The notes under the pieces were generated by a model, which saw nothing but the letters and a program-made list of their open reading frames with translations, was not told the DNA's origin and made no database searches. The position numbers and the translations under genes are program-made. Shown piece by piece: positions 54,468 through 62,749 of a DNA stretch of 64,000 bases (its first letter is position 1; each line of letters starts with the position of its first letter). This DNA comes from Azotobacter vinelandii CA (GTDB taxonomy: Bacteria > Pseudomonadota > Gammaproteobacteria > Pseudomonadales > Pseudomonadaceae): assembly GCF_000380335.1 (NCBI RefSeq), contig NC_021149.1:3152501-3216500 (forward strand), in the 5' to 3' direction.

Positions 54468-55130
54468 TCAGCGGCGCCACGATCCCTCGGGCAATTCAAC
54501 CTGCCGATGGGCCGCAGCCAAGGCAACCTTCAGTCCCTCTTTATCCAGCGGTATGCAGTAGGCGGGTTTAGCCCGTTCGAATCGCCAGCTTTCATCAAGG
54601 CTGCCCGCATCTACCGCGTCGAATCCAATTTCGTCCAGCAACTTGATCACCAGCGCTTTCGCCGCCGGATCATCCGCAGCGATCGGCAGTGCGCGTCGGT
54701 CGGGCGCCGCTTTCGGGCGCGAGTCCTGCACCAGGTCCTGGGCAAGGATTGCATTGAATACCTTGACCACGCTGGAGTGGGGCAGATGCTCGGCGAGCAG
54801 GCGGCTGGTGGTGGTTTCGAATCGGTCGAGAGCGGCAATATGACCGTCGCGTTTCGGGTAGTAATTGTTGGCATCCAGCACGGTTTTGCCCTCCAGCCAC
54901 TTGGCCGGCACGCTTCGGTAATGCCCAAGAGGAATTGCCACGAGTACAACTTCACCAAATTGTGCTGCGTCCTCGACAGTGCCGACCTGACTGCCAGGAA
55001 TGCCACTGAGCACGCTGCTCATGGTCTGTGGCCCACGTGAATTGCTGAGCATCGCCTCGTGTCCCGCCGCGATGACCAATTGCGCCACTGCACGTCCGAT
55101 GAAGCCTGCCCCAATAATGCCGATACGCAT
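54468..55130 (-). CDS. NADPH-dependent F420 reductase-like protein (second paralog)
   Basis: A 220-residue paralog of the product at 53726-54328. The motif GAGFIGRAVAQL (about residues 7-18), VLDANNYYPKRDGHIAAL and VVKVFNAI are visible. It is divergent from the LysR gene at 55234 across 103 bases, which may regulate it. GC is lower than in the neighbouring SDR. Confidence 0.83.
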   Translation of the reverse strand: MRIGIIGAGFIGRAVAQLVIAAGHEAMLSNSRGPQTMSSVLSGIPGSQVGTVEDAAQFGEVVLVAIPLGHYRSVPAKWLEGKTVLDANNYYPKRDGHIAALDRFETTTSRLLAEHLPHSSVVKVFNAILAQDLVQDSRPKAAPDRRALPIAADDPAAKALVIKLLDEIGFDAVDAGSLDESWRFERAKPAYCIPLDKEGLKVALAAAHRQVELPEGSWRR

Positions 55131-55233
55131 GTCCTTGCTCCGCTGGTTGGTAAGAAGAAACCATGATGATTGCCAACCAAGGACAGATAAATAATCATCG
55201 GATACTTAGTCTCGTTACCAGGAGTGTTGAATA

Positions 55234-56127
55234 ATGGATCGCCTGACGAGCATGGGGGCGTTTGTGATGGCGGCGGAATCCGGCTCCTATGCCAGCGCCG
55301 CCGAGCGATTGGGCCTGTCGCCGCAGATGGTGGCCAAGCATGTTGCCGCGCTTGAGCGGCGGCTAGGCGCGCGGCTACTGAACCGTACCACCCGACGTCA
55401 GAGCCTGACTGAGTTGGGCAGCGCTTACTACGAACGCTGTAAGCACATTTTGAGCGAGGCTCAGGCTGCCGACTCCCTTGCGCAGATCATGAATGACACC
55501 CCGCGCGGCAAACTGAAAATCAGCGCTCCCGTAACGTTCGGCTCCTATAGCCTCATGCCCTTTGTGACGGAGTTTTTGCGCCAACACCCGGAGGTCGAAA
55601 TCGATCTGCATTTGACCGATCGCTTCGTCGATCTGGTGGAGGAGGGTTATGAAGTGACTTTCAGGATTGGCCCATTGGCCGCGTCCAGTTTGACCGCCAA
55701 GCCGTTGGCGCCTTATCGATTGGTAGCCTGTGCGGCACCGAGCTATCTGACCGACCGCGGAGTACCGCAAATACCGGGTGATCTGAAGAACCATGAGTGT
55801 CTGGGGTATGCCTATTGGTCCCGGCCGGCCGACCGCGAATGGGTATTCTGCAAAGGCTCCGCAGTTGAACGGGTACAAGTCGTCGGTCGATTGCAGGTCA
55901 ACGAGAGCAAAGCACTGCTGTCGGCAGCGCTGGACGGGTTCGGGATTGTCCTTGGACCCGAGGACTTTCTTGAGCCCGCGTTGCGCAGCGGCGAGTTAGT
56001 TCGACTGTTAGCTGATTACGAAGCACCGAGCCGACAAATGCATTTGCTCTACACGGCCAATCGTCAGAAAACAGCCAAACTCCGACGATTTATCGATGCT
56101 GCGCTCGCCCGCTTTGGTGCTCCTTGA
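55234..56127 (+). CDS. LysR-family regulator
   Basis: A 297-residue LysR protein. The helix-turn-helix is at residues 17-38 (YASAAERLGLSPQMVAKHVA) and a co-inducer domain follows. It is divergent from the second F420-reductase-like gene, so it probably regulates it. Effector unknown. Confidence 0.85.
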   Translation: MDRLTSMGAFVMAAESGSYASAAERLGLSPQMVAKHVAALERRLGARLLNRTTRRQSLTELGSAYYERCKHILSEAQAADSLAQIMNDTPRGKLKISAPVTFGSYSLMPFVTEFLRQHPEVEIDLHLTDRFVDLVEEGYEVTFRIGPLAASSLTAKPLAPYRLVACAAPSYLTDRGVPQIPGDLKNHECLGYAYWSRPADREWVFCKGSAVERVQVVGRLQVNESKALLSAALDGFGIVLGPEDFLEPALRSGELVRLLADYEAPSRQMHLLYTANRQKTAKLRRFIDAALARFGAP

Positions 56128-56368
56128 GCAGGCTTTTGAGTTATCTCAGCCGCATTGACCTGTGATTGATCTCAGTCGCAGGCTACTGCTTCATTGACTG
56201 GCTGCTTTGGCCGCTTGTTACCTAACATGACCGGCAGGTTTGGGGCGACTCAGACTCAGGCACGTCATGCTCGGCAGAAGTCGACCCAGAGGAAACGGTA
56301 TAGGATGGAAAGGTGGGAGATGGTAAAAGTTGCCGAAAACTAGGCGGCTGAGCTATTGATTGTCTCAA

Positions 56369-56385
56369 ATACGTCATTGACGTAT
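56369..56385. promoter_or_regulatory. 17-bp palindromic operator of the RelE/XRE module
   Basis: ATACGTCA-T-TGACGTAT has perfect 8-bp arms. It lies 12 bases before the toxin start (56398), in the place expected for antitoxin autoregulation. Confidence 0.8.
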
Positions 56386-56397
56386 GCTCTGCTCATA

Positions 56398-56715
56398 TTG
56401 ACTATCATCGAATCCCCGCTGTTCACCAAGCTCTGGCCCGATTACTGGACGGAGGATGAGCGTGGTGCCTTCATGACTTTCCTCGCCAGCAACCCCGAGG
56501 CCGGCGCTGTCATTCCCGGCACTGGTGGTTGCCGCAAGGTGCGCTGGGGGATGGAAGGACGCGGCAAGAGCGGTTCCGTGCGCGTCATCTACACTGCGCA
56601 GTTGGCCAGCGGAGCCCTGGTGGCCTTGTTGATTTACGGCAAGGGTGCTACCGACAACATTCCGGCGCATATCCTGCGCAAGATCGCCAAGGAGATGAAT
56701 CATGCCCCTGACTGA
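56398..56715 (+). CDS. RelE/HigB-like toxin
   Basis: A 105-residue toxin of the RelE superfamily. The segments LWPDYWTEDERGAFMTFLASNP and RKVRWGMEGRGKSGSVRVIYT (about residues 56-76), then LLIYGKGATDNIP, are the usual core. No ATG exists, and I chose TTG 56398 (TTG ACT ATC ATC GAA, giving MTIIES), since an upstream TTG at 56356 would place the operator inside the gene. The gene overlaps the antitoxin by 14 bases, in toxin-first order. Confidence 0.82.
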   Translation: MTIIESPLFTKLWPDYWTEDERGAFMTFLASNPEAGAVIPGTGGCRKVRWGMEGRGKSGSVRVIYTAQLASGALVALLIYGKGATDNIPAHILRKIAKEMNHAPD

Positions 56716-57013
56716 GAAAGAACTGCTTGAGCGAGACGCCAAGCGCAACATCGGCGAGGAGTTGTTGGCCGCCATTGTCGATGTCAAGGCAGGACGCCAC
56801 GGCGCCGTGCATCGCGTGGAATTGACCGAGGCCGCCGAGGCGCGCAGCAAAACTGGGCTGTCGCAGCCGAAATTCGCTGAGTTGCTGGGAGTGTCGGTGC
56901 GCACCCTACAGGAGTGGGAACAAGGTCGCCGCTCGCCATCTGGCGCTGCGCGCTCACTGCTGCATATCGCCGCCCAGCGTCCAGACGTGTTCCGGGAAGT
57001 ACTTTCGGGCTGA
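56702..57013 (+). CDS. XRE-family antitoxin
   Basis: A 103-residue DNA-binding antitoxin. The helix-turn-helix is at about residues 50-75 (GLSQPKFAELLGVSVRTLQEWEQG). It partners the RelE-type toxin and probably binds the palindrome at 56369-56385. Together with the toxin it resembles HigBA arrangements. Confidence 0.88.
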   Translation: MPLTEKELLERDAKRNIGEELLAAIVDVKAGRHGAVHRVELTEAAEARSKTGLSQPKFAELLGVSVRTLQEWEQGRRSPSGAARSLLHIAAQRPDVFREVLSG

Positions 57014-57252
57014 GTGTGTACAGAGCAGAAATGAGAAAGCTGCTCAGATGACCAGCATGCCTGTAAGTCGCGTGATAAGCGGAGTTCGGCCAAAAGCGGA
57101 CGGTCGCTCATCCGGCATAGCATCCGGTTAAATGTCGGCTCCACTCCGAGCGCTGCCCGACGGCTTACGTGTGCAGCATTCATTGAGCACTGTGGTGAGC
57201 TACGCCGGTAATCGGCCGGGAAGCAGTCTCTGAATACCGCCAGCATCCTTAC
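57014..57252. other. Intergenic DNA before the NACHT operon
   Basis: No gene or RNA is supported between the TA module and the NACHT promoter; AT content rises towards 57240. Confidence 0.5.
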
Positions 57253-57282
57253 TTGATAGCGATGATTAGTCAGAAGTATTAA
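57253..57282 (+). promoter_or_regulatory. Candidate sigma70 promoter of NACHT operon
   Basis: TTGATA (57253) and TATTAA (57277) separated by 18 bases in AT-rich DNA, 34 bases before the start codon at 57317. CATAAT at 57285 is an alternative -10 for another -35. Confidence 0.5.
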
Positions 57283-57316
57283 TGCATAATAGGCATCATC
57301 TGTAGGGAAATGGAAT

Positions 57317-59434
57317 ATGGATAATCAACTCAAGCGCGGATTAGAAGAGATATACCGACGGTACGGATTCGAAACTGCAAAAGTGTACGAAGCTGAAGAG
57401 GTAATTGTCTTCACCCTTAAAACGGGGTACTTCGACAACGCCGACATTGTCCCGTTGAGCGAAAGTGCCGGCACAAAGAAGCCTTTCGATGATTTTTCGG
57501 CCAGTGGCTACGCATGCACTGTGAGAAAATTCCTTTCTCCAAAGCAGACAGAGACCGAACTTTTCAAAGGTTTTTTTTCTGTTGCCTCAATCCTCGATAG
57601 GCTTGAGAAAGACTATGAGCAATTTACTAATAGCATTGTAAAACCATTTGCCGATGATGCTCGCTACGAGTATATCAATGCGCCATATAGCGTGAATGGG
57701 AAGGATGGAAGCAAGTCTCCGGCTGCCGAAGTCGTCGCTCGATTAAATACTACTCGCCCAATTCTCTTCCTAATTGAGGCTGCCGCGGGGTTTGGGAAGA
57801 CGTGCACCGCCTACGAAATAGTTCACCAACTAATACAGGAGAAAAATCATTTGCCACTTTTCTCCGAGTTATCACGAAACAGAAAAGCCCCGATCTTTCG
57901 CTACGTACTTCTTGATGAAATTGATCGAAAATTTCCGACCCTAAGCTCCCGACTCGTTCAAAGTGAAATCACAAATGGACGGGTGATTGCTATTCTCGAC
58001 GGATTCGATGAGTTACTGCGAAAGTCTGATGAAGACGACGACTTCGAGAACCAGGAGCCAATGCTGGAAACCATAGGGCAGTTTCTGACGGGCAACGCCA
58101 AAATCATTCTTACTACACGCCGCACAGTTTTATTTGAAGGCGATGCGTTTCATAATTGGGCGGCCACACATTCAGACGAATTTGACCTAATAAGGATTCG
58201 TATTGGTGAGCCCTCCCTTGTCGACTGGCTGCCAGAGAAGCGATTCAAGGCCATTCAGGCCACATCATTGGATATAAAAAACAGTCTTGCCAACCCGGTC
58301 CTCCTGTCTTACTTACGATGTATTCCAGAGGACAAATTCGAAGCGGTGATCGAGTCGCCTCAAGAATTGGTGGAGCGCTATTTCAACTTTCTTCTTGAGC
58401 GCGAGAGGGTAAGACAAGATTTACAAATGAGTGTCGACAAACAAAAGTCGATTCTTACTAGCGTTGCCGCCGATATGATTGCAGGCGGGTACACTTCAGA
58501 GCAGAGAGACTACATTGTTGACCTGATACTAAGAAATTGCATTCAAGAGATCGAAGATGCCTTAGCACTTTATCCATCTTCAGAACGCCCAGACAAGGAA
58601 TTCATTGCCAATAAAATTGCCAGTCACGCTCTTCTAGACCGAAGTAGCAAGGAAGAGAACAAAATAGGATTTATTAATGAATTCGTCTTGGGGTATTTTG
58701 TAGCCGCAAATATCCTAAAAGACAATGAGTGGTTGAACGACGATATACGCTTTCTTGAGCCGGCCGTAATCTCTTATCGCCCACGACCGATGCCCGAGCG
58801 GCGAGAACTTCTTGAGCGCATTCGCCAATCGCTAGACTTCACAGCAATTTCGTATAAAACCGACTTTACGGCACGACTAATCGGTGCCATAGACTTTCCT
58901 CTTCAATCAGATGAGGCCGAAAGTCTTGAGTTTGATTCGGTAAATTTTGGCTTGGAAGAAATAGAAAATTTTCAGTTCAACGATTGCATATTCAGGAGTT
59001 GCGAATTTTTGCTTGAAAAGATGTCTGGCGTTACATTTCTGAACTGCAAATTTTATGGTAGAAACAATGCAAACGGGATACCCGCAGGACCGATATATGT
59101 TCTCGGTGAAATAGGTGACAGTGGGTTCCTCAGAAATGCACTAGGGGGCTCTGAAAGCATTGATTTTTCTACATTGCCAACCCAGGAGCTTTTGCTTGAA
59201 AGGCATGTTCTTGAAAAATTCTGGCCCGTTGGACGCGAGAAGCTCATGCACAAACATCGTCCAATATCAGGGATTTGCAGTGGATACGGCGGATTTCGAC
59301 CTGATGAAATATACAGAACCATTCACCAGCTAAAGAAAAAAGGTCTTCTGCTTCAGCCCAATAGCGCTGCATTTGTCGAGCTAAATTTTGATCGACTTCC
59401 GGAAATTCGTCATATTTTGGGAAGGACGCAATGA
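57317..59434 (+). CDS. NACHT-type STAND NTPase with pentapeptide-like C-terminus
   Basis: A 705-residue protein, AT-rich and alone among GC-rich neighbours. An N-terminal domain (1-130) of no recognised family is followed by a NACHT NTPase: Walker A EAAAGFGKT (154-162), Walker B LDGFDEL (227-233) and TTRRT (266-270). A winged-helix-like segment FINEFVLGYFVAANIL follows at 452-467. The C-terminus (about 535-580) has short F/C-rich repeats like pentapeptides and may be the sensor. Bacterial NACHT proteins act in phage defence. It is coupled to the RelA/SpoT gene by an ATGA overlap. Confidence 0.82.
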   Translation: MDNQLKRGLEEIYRRYGFETAKVYEAEEVIVFTLKTGYFDNADIVPLSESAGTKKPFDDFSASGYACTVRKFLSPKQTETELFKGFFSVASILDRLEKDYEQFTNSIVKPFADDARYEYINAPYSVNGKDGSKSPAAEVVARLNTTRPILFLIEAAAGFGKTCTAYEIVHQLIQEKNHLPLFSELSRNRKAPIFRYVLLDEIDRKFPTLSSRLVQSEITNGRVIAILDGFDELLRKSDEDDDFENQEPMLETIGQFLTGNAKIILTTRRTVLFEGDAFHNWAATHSDEFDLIRIRIGEPSLVDWLPEKRFKAIQATSLDIKNSLANPVLLSYLRCIPEDKFEAVIESPQELVERYFNFLLERERVRQDLQMSVDKQKSILTSVAADMIAGGYTSEQRDYIVDLILRNCIQEIEDALALYPSSERPDKEFIANKIASHALLDRSSKEENKIGFINEFVLGYFVAANILKDNEWLNDDIRFLEPAVISYRPRPMPERRELLERIRQSLDFTAISYKTDFTARLIGAIDFPLQSDEAESLEFDSVNFGLEEIENFQFNDCIFRSCEFLLEKMSGVTFLNCKFYGRNNANGIPAGPIYVLGEIGDSGFLRNALGGSESIDFSTLPTQELLLERHVLEKFWPVGREKLMHKHRPISGICSGYGGFRPDEIYRTIHQLKKKGLLLQPNSAAFVELNFDRLPEIRHILGRTQ

Positions 59435-60330
59435 GAAGCAAATATGAATACATTGCAGCTGAAATGCGGCGTGAGATTGAAGACTTATTGTCTGCTGTCG
59501 GTATTCTTTTCCGCGTCTTTGCCCGAGGAAAAGATGAGTCATCTCTCAAATCGAAGCTTGCACGGGAGCCTGGAAAGTATTCGATTGGTGGTAAATTGAT
59601 TCAAGACTCCATTGGTATTAGGGTCGCACTTTATTTTCCAGATGATATCCCAATCGTTAAATCAATCCTTAAATCCAGATTTCAGATTGATAGTAGTGCT
59701 TCGACTATTGATCGACCGGAACGAGATCAGTTTTCCGTAACGCGTTATAACTTAGTATTTCGTCTCCCTAGTGAATCTGCTGATAATTTTTCTAGGATTA
59801 GAGGCAACGAGCCACTCGATGCAACTTTCGAAGTTCAATTGCGTAGCATTCTTTCAGAAGGATGGCACGAAGTCGAGCATGATTTGAGGTACAAAGCCAA
59901 AGAGAATTGGAGTGACCATGATGATCTCAGCAGAATATTGAATGGAATTGTTGCTACTCTTGAGACGTCTGAATGGAACATGGGAAAGGTTTTTGAAGAG
60001 CTCGCCTATCGGCATTACAAGTCGCAGAATTGGAATGGGATGCTGCCAAACATATTAAGAATGAGGCTTAAGGGAGTGATTAGTCAGCCCATAATGGATG
60101 CACTAGATGCTGATAATAAAGTGGCAAAGAGTTTGCTTAGGATTGATCGCGCTAAGCTCCTGAGACTTTTGTCTCATGCCAAGCCAAAGCTACCGGTAAC
60201 ACCGGACAACGTGATTTTGTTTTGGAATGCAACTGGTCCGAAGTACCAATGCTTGCAATTGATTACACCTGTTATTGTGAGCGATGCTGCCAGTGGCATT
60301 GCCTCTGAGTTTAATGGTGCTTCGCGGTGA
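59431..60330 (+). CDS. RelA/SpoT-fold nucleotidyltransferase-like protein
   Basis: A 299-residue protein without hydrolase or ACT domains. The synthetase core is recognisable: QDSIGIR (58-64, with the first metal Asp), EVQLRSIL (134-141, catalytic Glu) and HEVEHDLRYK (146-155). The G-loop Tyr/His segment is diverged (SVTRYNLVF). It may make (p)ppGpp, ppApp or another pyrophosphorylated product, or transfer pyrophosphate to tRNA as toxSAS enzymes do. A toxic effector triggered by the NACHT partner is inferred. Confidence 0.8.
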   Translation: MRSKYEYIAAEMRREIEDLLSAVGILFRVFARGKDESSLKSKLAREPGKYSIGGKLIQDSIGIRVALYFPDDIPIVKSILKSRFQIDSSASTIDRPERDQFSVTRYNLVFRLPSESADNFSRIRGNEPLDATFEVQLRSILSEGWHEVEHDLRYKAKENWSDHDDLSRILNGIVATLETSEWNMGKVFEELAYRHYKSQNWNGMLPNILRMRLKGVISQPIMDALDADNKVAKSLLRIDRAKLLRLLSHAKPKLPVTPDNVILFWNATGPKYQCLQLITPVIVSDAASGIASEFNGASR

Positions 60331-60572
60331 TCGGGATTTTAGAGGTTTTTGCTTCCAGTAAAACGTCCAAAAACCCAGATACGTTAGAAATTATTTTGAA
60401 TTTTTCTTCTCCAGTTTTGTATCGCGAGCAGTACTACTGCCGCATAATAAATGGGGCTATTGTTTACTACCAACAGAAGAATAACATCTTACTTTCTGAT
60501 TACCGCGCTGTTGTAGACAGTAGTCCATTGTCAGCTCTGGCTGAGGAGGCGTCTATGGGGGATCACCTGTGA
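60327..60572 (+). CDS. Small 81-residue protein of the NACHT-RelA/SpoT operon
   Basis: An 81-residue product from GTG 60327, which overlaps the preceding stop (GTGA). It begins MIGILEVFASSKTSKNP and is rich in beta-like segments (LEIILNF, YYCRIINGAIVYYQ). No family is recognised. Its position after a potential toxic nucleotidyltransferase suggests an antitoxin or accessory role, but this is only inference. Confidence 0.65.
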   Translation: MIGILEVFASSKTSKNPDTLEIILNFSSPVLYREQYYCRIINGAIVYYQQKNNILLSDYRAVVDSSPLSALAEEASMGDHL

Positions 60573-60653
60573 GTGCTCGACTCCGGAACCTGCCGCTGAA
60601 ATCCCAGAGAATTGGCTGGCTGCTCCGGGTCGGTAGCCGACCATAGCTCCCTC

Positions 60654-60944
60654 TCACTTCATCTCCCCATCCCCTCTCCTCCTCACCCCCACAACCCCCA
60701 CCCTCATCCCGAACAACCTGAACACGCTGTCCAGCGTCGCCACCGTGGGGTTTCCCGCGTCCTGTTCGAGTTGGCGCAGGGTGCGCAGGGAGAGTTTGCA
60801 CATGCGGGCGAAGTCGGTCTGGTTCAGGCCGGTGACGCGCAGGCGCAGTTGGCGGATGGCGGCGCCGAAGCTCAGGGTGCCGTCGGCCAGTTGCCGGCGG
60901 ATTTCGTCGAGTACCGCGCCGCGGTCTTCTTCCGGCTTTTTCAC
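60654..60944 (-). CDS. XRE-family regulator of HipA-like module
   Basis: A 96-residue protein with a HipB-like helix-turn-helix at about residues 40-75 (NQTDFARMCKLSLRTLRQLE). Unlike classical hipBA, it follows the kinase gene, with a 4-base overlap at 60941-60944. It probably represses the pair through the operators at 62302-62401. Confidence 0.85.
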   Translation of the reverse strand: MKKPEEDRGAVLDEIRRQLADGTLSFGAAIRQLRLRVTGLNQTDFARMCKLSLRTLRQLEQDAGNPTVATLDSVFRLFGMRVGVVGVRRRGDGEMK

Positions 60945-62251
60945 AGCAGTCCCCAGAGGCGCAAGGTGACCTCCAGGCGGCCCAGCGGGATGGTCGGTGC
61001 CTTCCAGGTCTGTTCGGGCAGGCTCAGTTCGGCCAGCAGGTCCGGCAGCGCCAGCAGTTGGCGGGCGTCGTCGCGCAAGCGCTCGAACAGGAGTTCGGGG
61101 TCGCTCCAGCGCGACAGGGCGTTGCAGGCGGCCCGCCAGTCGGTGCCGTCGAACCGCTCGATGCCCTCGGGCCAGCGAGTCGTGCGCACCACGCCTTCGG
61201 GGTCCATCGCCATCGGTGCGAGGTCGTAGATCGGCGCCAGGTCGATGCGCTCGCGCGTGCGCAGGATGGAAAGGTTACGCCCGTGGTTGTCGGTGTTGCC
61301 GAGGATCTGGTTGAGCAGGTCGCGGCGCAGATACTCGGCGACCATGGCGGGAATTTCCGCAGCCTGCCCGGCGGCGTCCCAGGTTTCCGCCAGGCGGGCG
61401 ACGACCTCGACATGCTCCATGCGGCTGCCCGGCCGGGTCACGCCGCACAGGGAATAGGCGGACTCGACGGCGATGCGCTCGACGCCGTTCGGGCCGATCC
61501 GGCGGTCGAAGCGCCGCATCCACAGGCTGGGCTTTTCCGCTTCCTCGTAGGCCAGCCCTTCGGCGGAGATCGTCTCGATTCCCAGCCGGTTCAGCGCGCG
61601 GTAATAGCAGTATTCGCTGCGCAGGATGACCCGGTCGGTTTCCGTCCCCGAATTGCACGGGAACTTGACGAACCAGTGCCGGCACACCTCGGCATCGGGC
61701 AGGCCGGCGTCCGGATGGAGGTTGCCGGCGGCGTCTTCGGCGAGCAGCAGCTTGGGCGCCTCGCCGCCGGCCCCGGTGGCGCCGCCGATGGCTGCACCGC
61801 GCTCGTAGGCATGGTCGAGAAAACGGATATCGCGGCGGATCACCTCCTCGCGAGGGAAGCCGACCGGCTCGCGCGGGGCGGCGACGGACTCCTTGACGCG
61901 CAGGTTACCGACGGGCGCCATGGTGCAGTGCTGCAGCAGGAAGAACTCCTCCGGTGCGCCGAGCGGCACGGCCATCCGTGCCAGGATGTGCCGGCGCGCG
62001 GCGCCGGCGGGAACGATGTCGTGCAGGAAGGCCGGAGCGATGCCGCGATAGTCTTCCCAGCCGAGGGAAAAAACTGCGCTCACGGCCGCTGCCTTCGGCG
62101 TGCCCAGTTCGTCGAGGTGGGCGACGAGATAGTCGGCCTCGTAGCGAGCGCTGCAACGACTGCGCAACCCGTCTTCGGGAGCATCGAAGCTCACCCGCAT
62201 CGCATCGTGCCATTGGCCGTCCAGGTAAACCTGCAGGGTTATCGTTTCCAT
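60941..62251 (-). CDS. HipA-like kinase toxin
   Basis: A 436-residue HipA-family kinase. ATP-binding HWFVKFP, catalytic GNTDNHGRNLSI and metal-binding PIYDLAPMAMD are all present. The N-terminal subdomain differs from the hipA at 19466, so it is a separate subfamily. The toxin gene is first in the operon. The ATG at 62251 begins METITLQVYLDGQW. Substrate unknown. Confidence 0.88.
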   Translation of the reverse strand: METITLQVYLDGQWHDAMRVSFDAPEDGLRSRCSARYEADYLVAHLDELGTPKAAAVSAVFSLGWEDYRGIAPAFLHDIVPAGAARRHILARMAVPLGAPEEFFLLQHCTMAPVGNLRVKESVAAPREPVGFPREEVIRRDIRFLDHAYERGAAIGGATGAGGEAPKLLLAEDAAGNLHPDAGLPDAEVCRHWFVKFPCNSGTETDRVILRSEYCYYRALNRLGIETISAEGLAYEEAEKPSLWMRRFDRRIGPNGVERIAVESAYSLCGVTRPGSRMEHVEVVARLAETWDAAGQAAEIPAMVAEYLRRDLLNQILGNTDNHGRNLSILRTRERIDLAPIYDLAPMAMDPEGVVRTTRWPEGIERFDGTDWRAACNALSRWSDPELLFERLRDDARQLLALPDLLAELSLPEQTWKAPTIPLGRLEVTLRLWGLL

Positions 62252-62301
62252 GGCATGTCCGGCATACGACTATCGCCTTCCCCGTGTGAACCGATCCAGA
62301 C

Positions 62302-62401
62302 AGGCATCATAGTGCCTATTTATGCCCTCTCCAAGCACAAAAAAGGTATTTAAATACCTATTTTAGCGTCTCACTCGTCCGAAACAGGCAATCTATTGCC
62401 T
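62302..62401. promoter_or_regulatory. Three phased 16-bp operators upstream of HipA-like module
   Basis: AGGCA-N6-TGCCT (62302-62317), AGGTATTTAAATACCT (62344-62359, perfect) and AGGCAAT-CT-ATTGCCT (62386-62401, 7-bp arms) share AGGYA-N6-TRCCT. Their starts are exactly 42 bp apart (four helical turns). The nearest is 50 bases upstream of the HipA-like start. Confidence 0.85.
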
Positions 62402-62477
62402 CCCCATGATGCAAGCGCATTCACCCCGATCCGGGCGCCGCCCTGACAGCAGCGGACCGATGGCGAAGCCGAACGAA

Positions 62478-62501
62478 GGTGGATGGCTTCGGCCATCCAC
62501 C
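62478..62501. repeat. Dispersed intergenic hairpin repeat (copy E)
   Basis: Perfect arms GGTGGATGGC and GCCATCCACC around a TTCG loop, followed by CTACCC. It is one half of the two-hairpin repeats at 13287 and 25832. Confidence 0.85.
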
Positions 62502-62749
62502 CTACCCCTCCGACCCCGCGCGGCACGCATGAAAACCACCCATAAAATGCAAATAAAGCAAATTATTGATTATGAAATTTAAAACTCAGGAATATTAATT
62601 TATAAGAAAATCGAATTTCAGATTGCTCTTTTATGCATGCAGTATTAGGCCACCACTTCCTGCAGGCCCATGAACCGGCGCTACAGATGGCTGGCCAACC
62701 GGACCACCGGACGACTCGGCATCGTGACAGTCGCCCCAGGTGCATTCCG
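62502..62749. other. Intergenic DNA before acyl-CoA-dehydrogenase-like gene
   Basis: AT-rich at 62535-62635, probably with the promoter of the following gene. No defined site or gene is supported. Confidence 0.45.

Noticed and set aside
54325-54561. Plus-strand open frame of 78 codons after the first F420-reductase-like gene
   Set aside because: It overlaps the 3' end of the convergent paralog and has no family resemblance.
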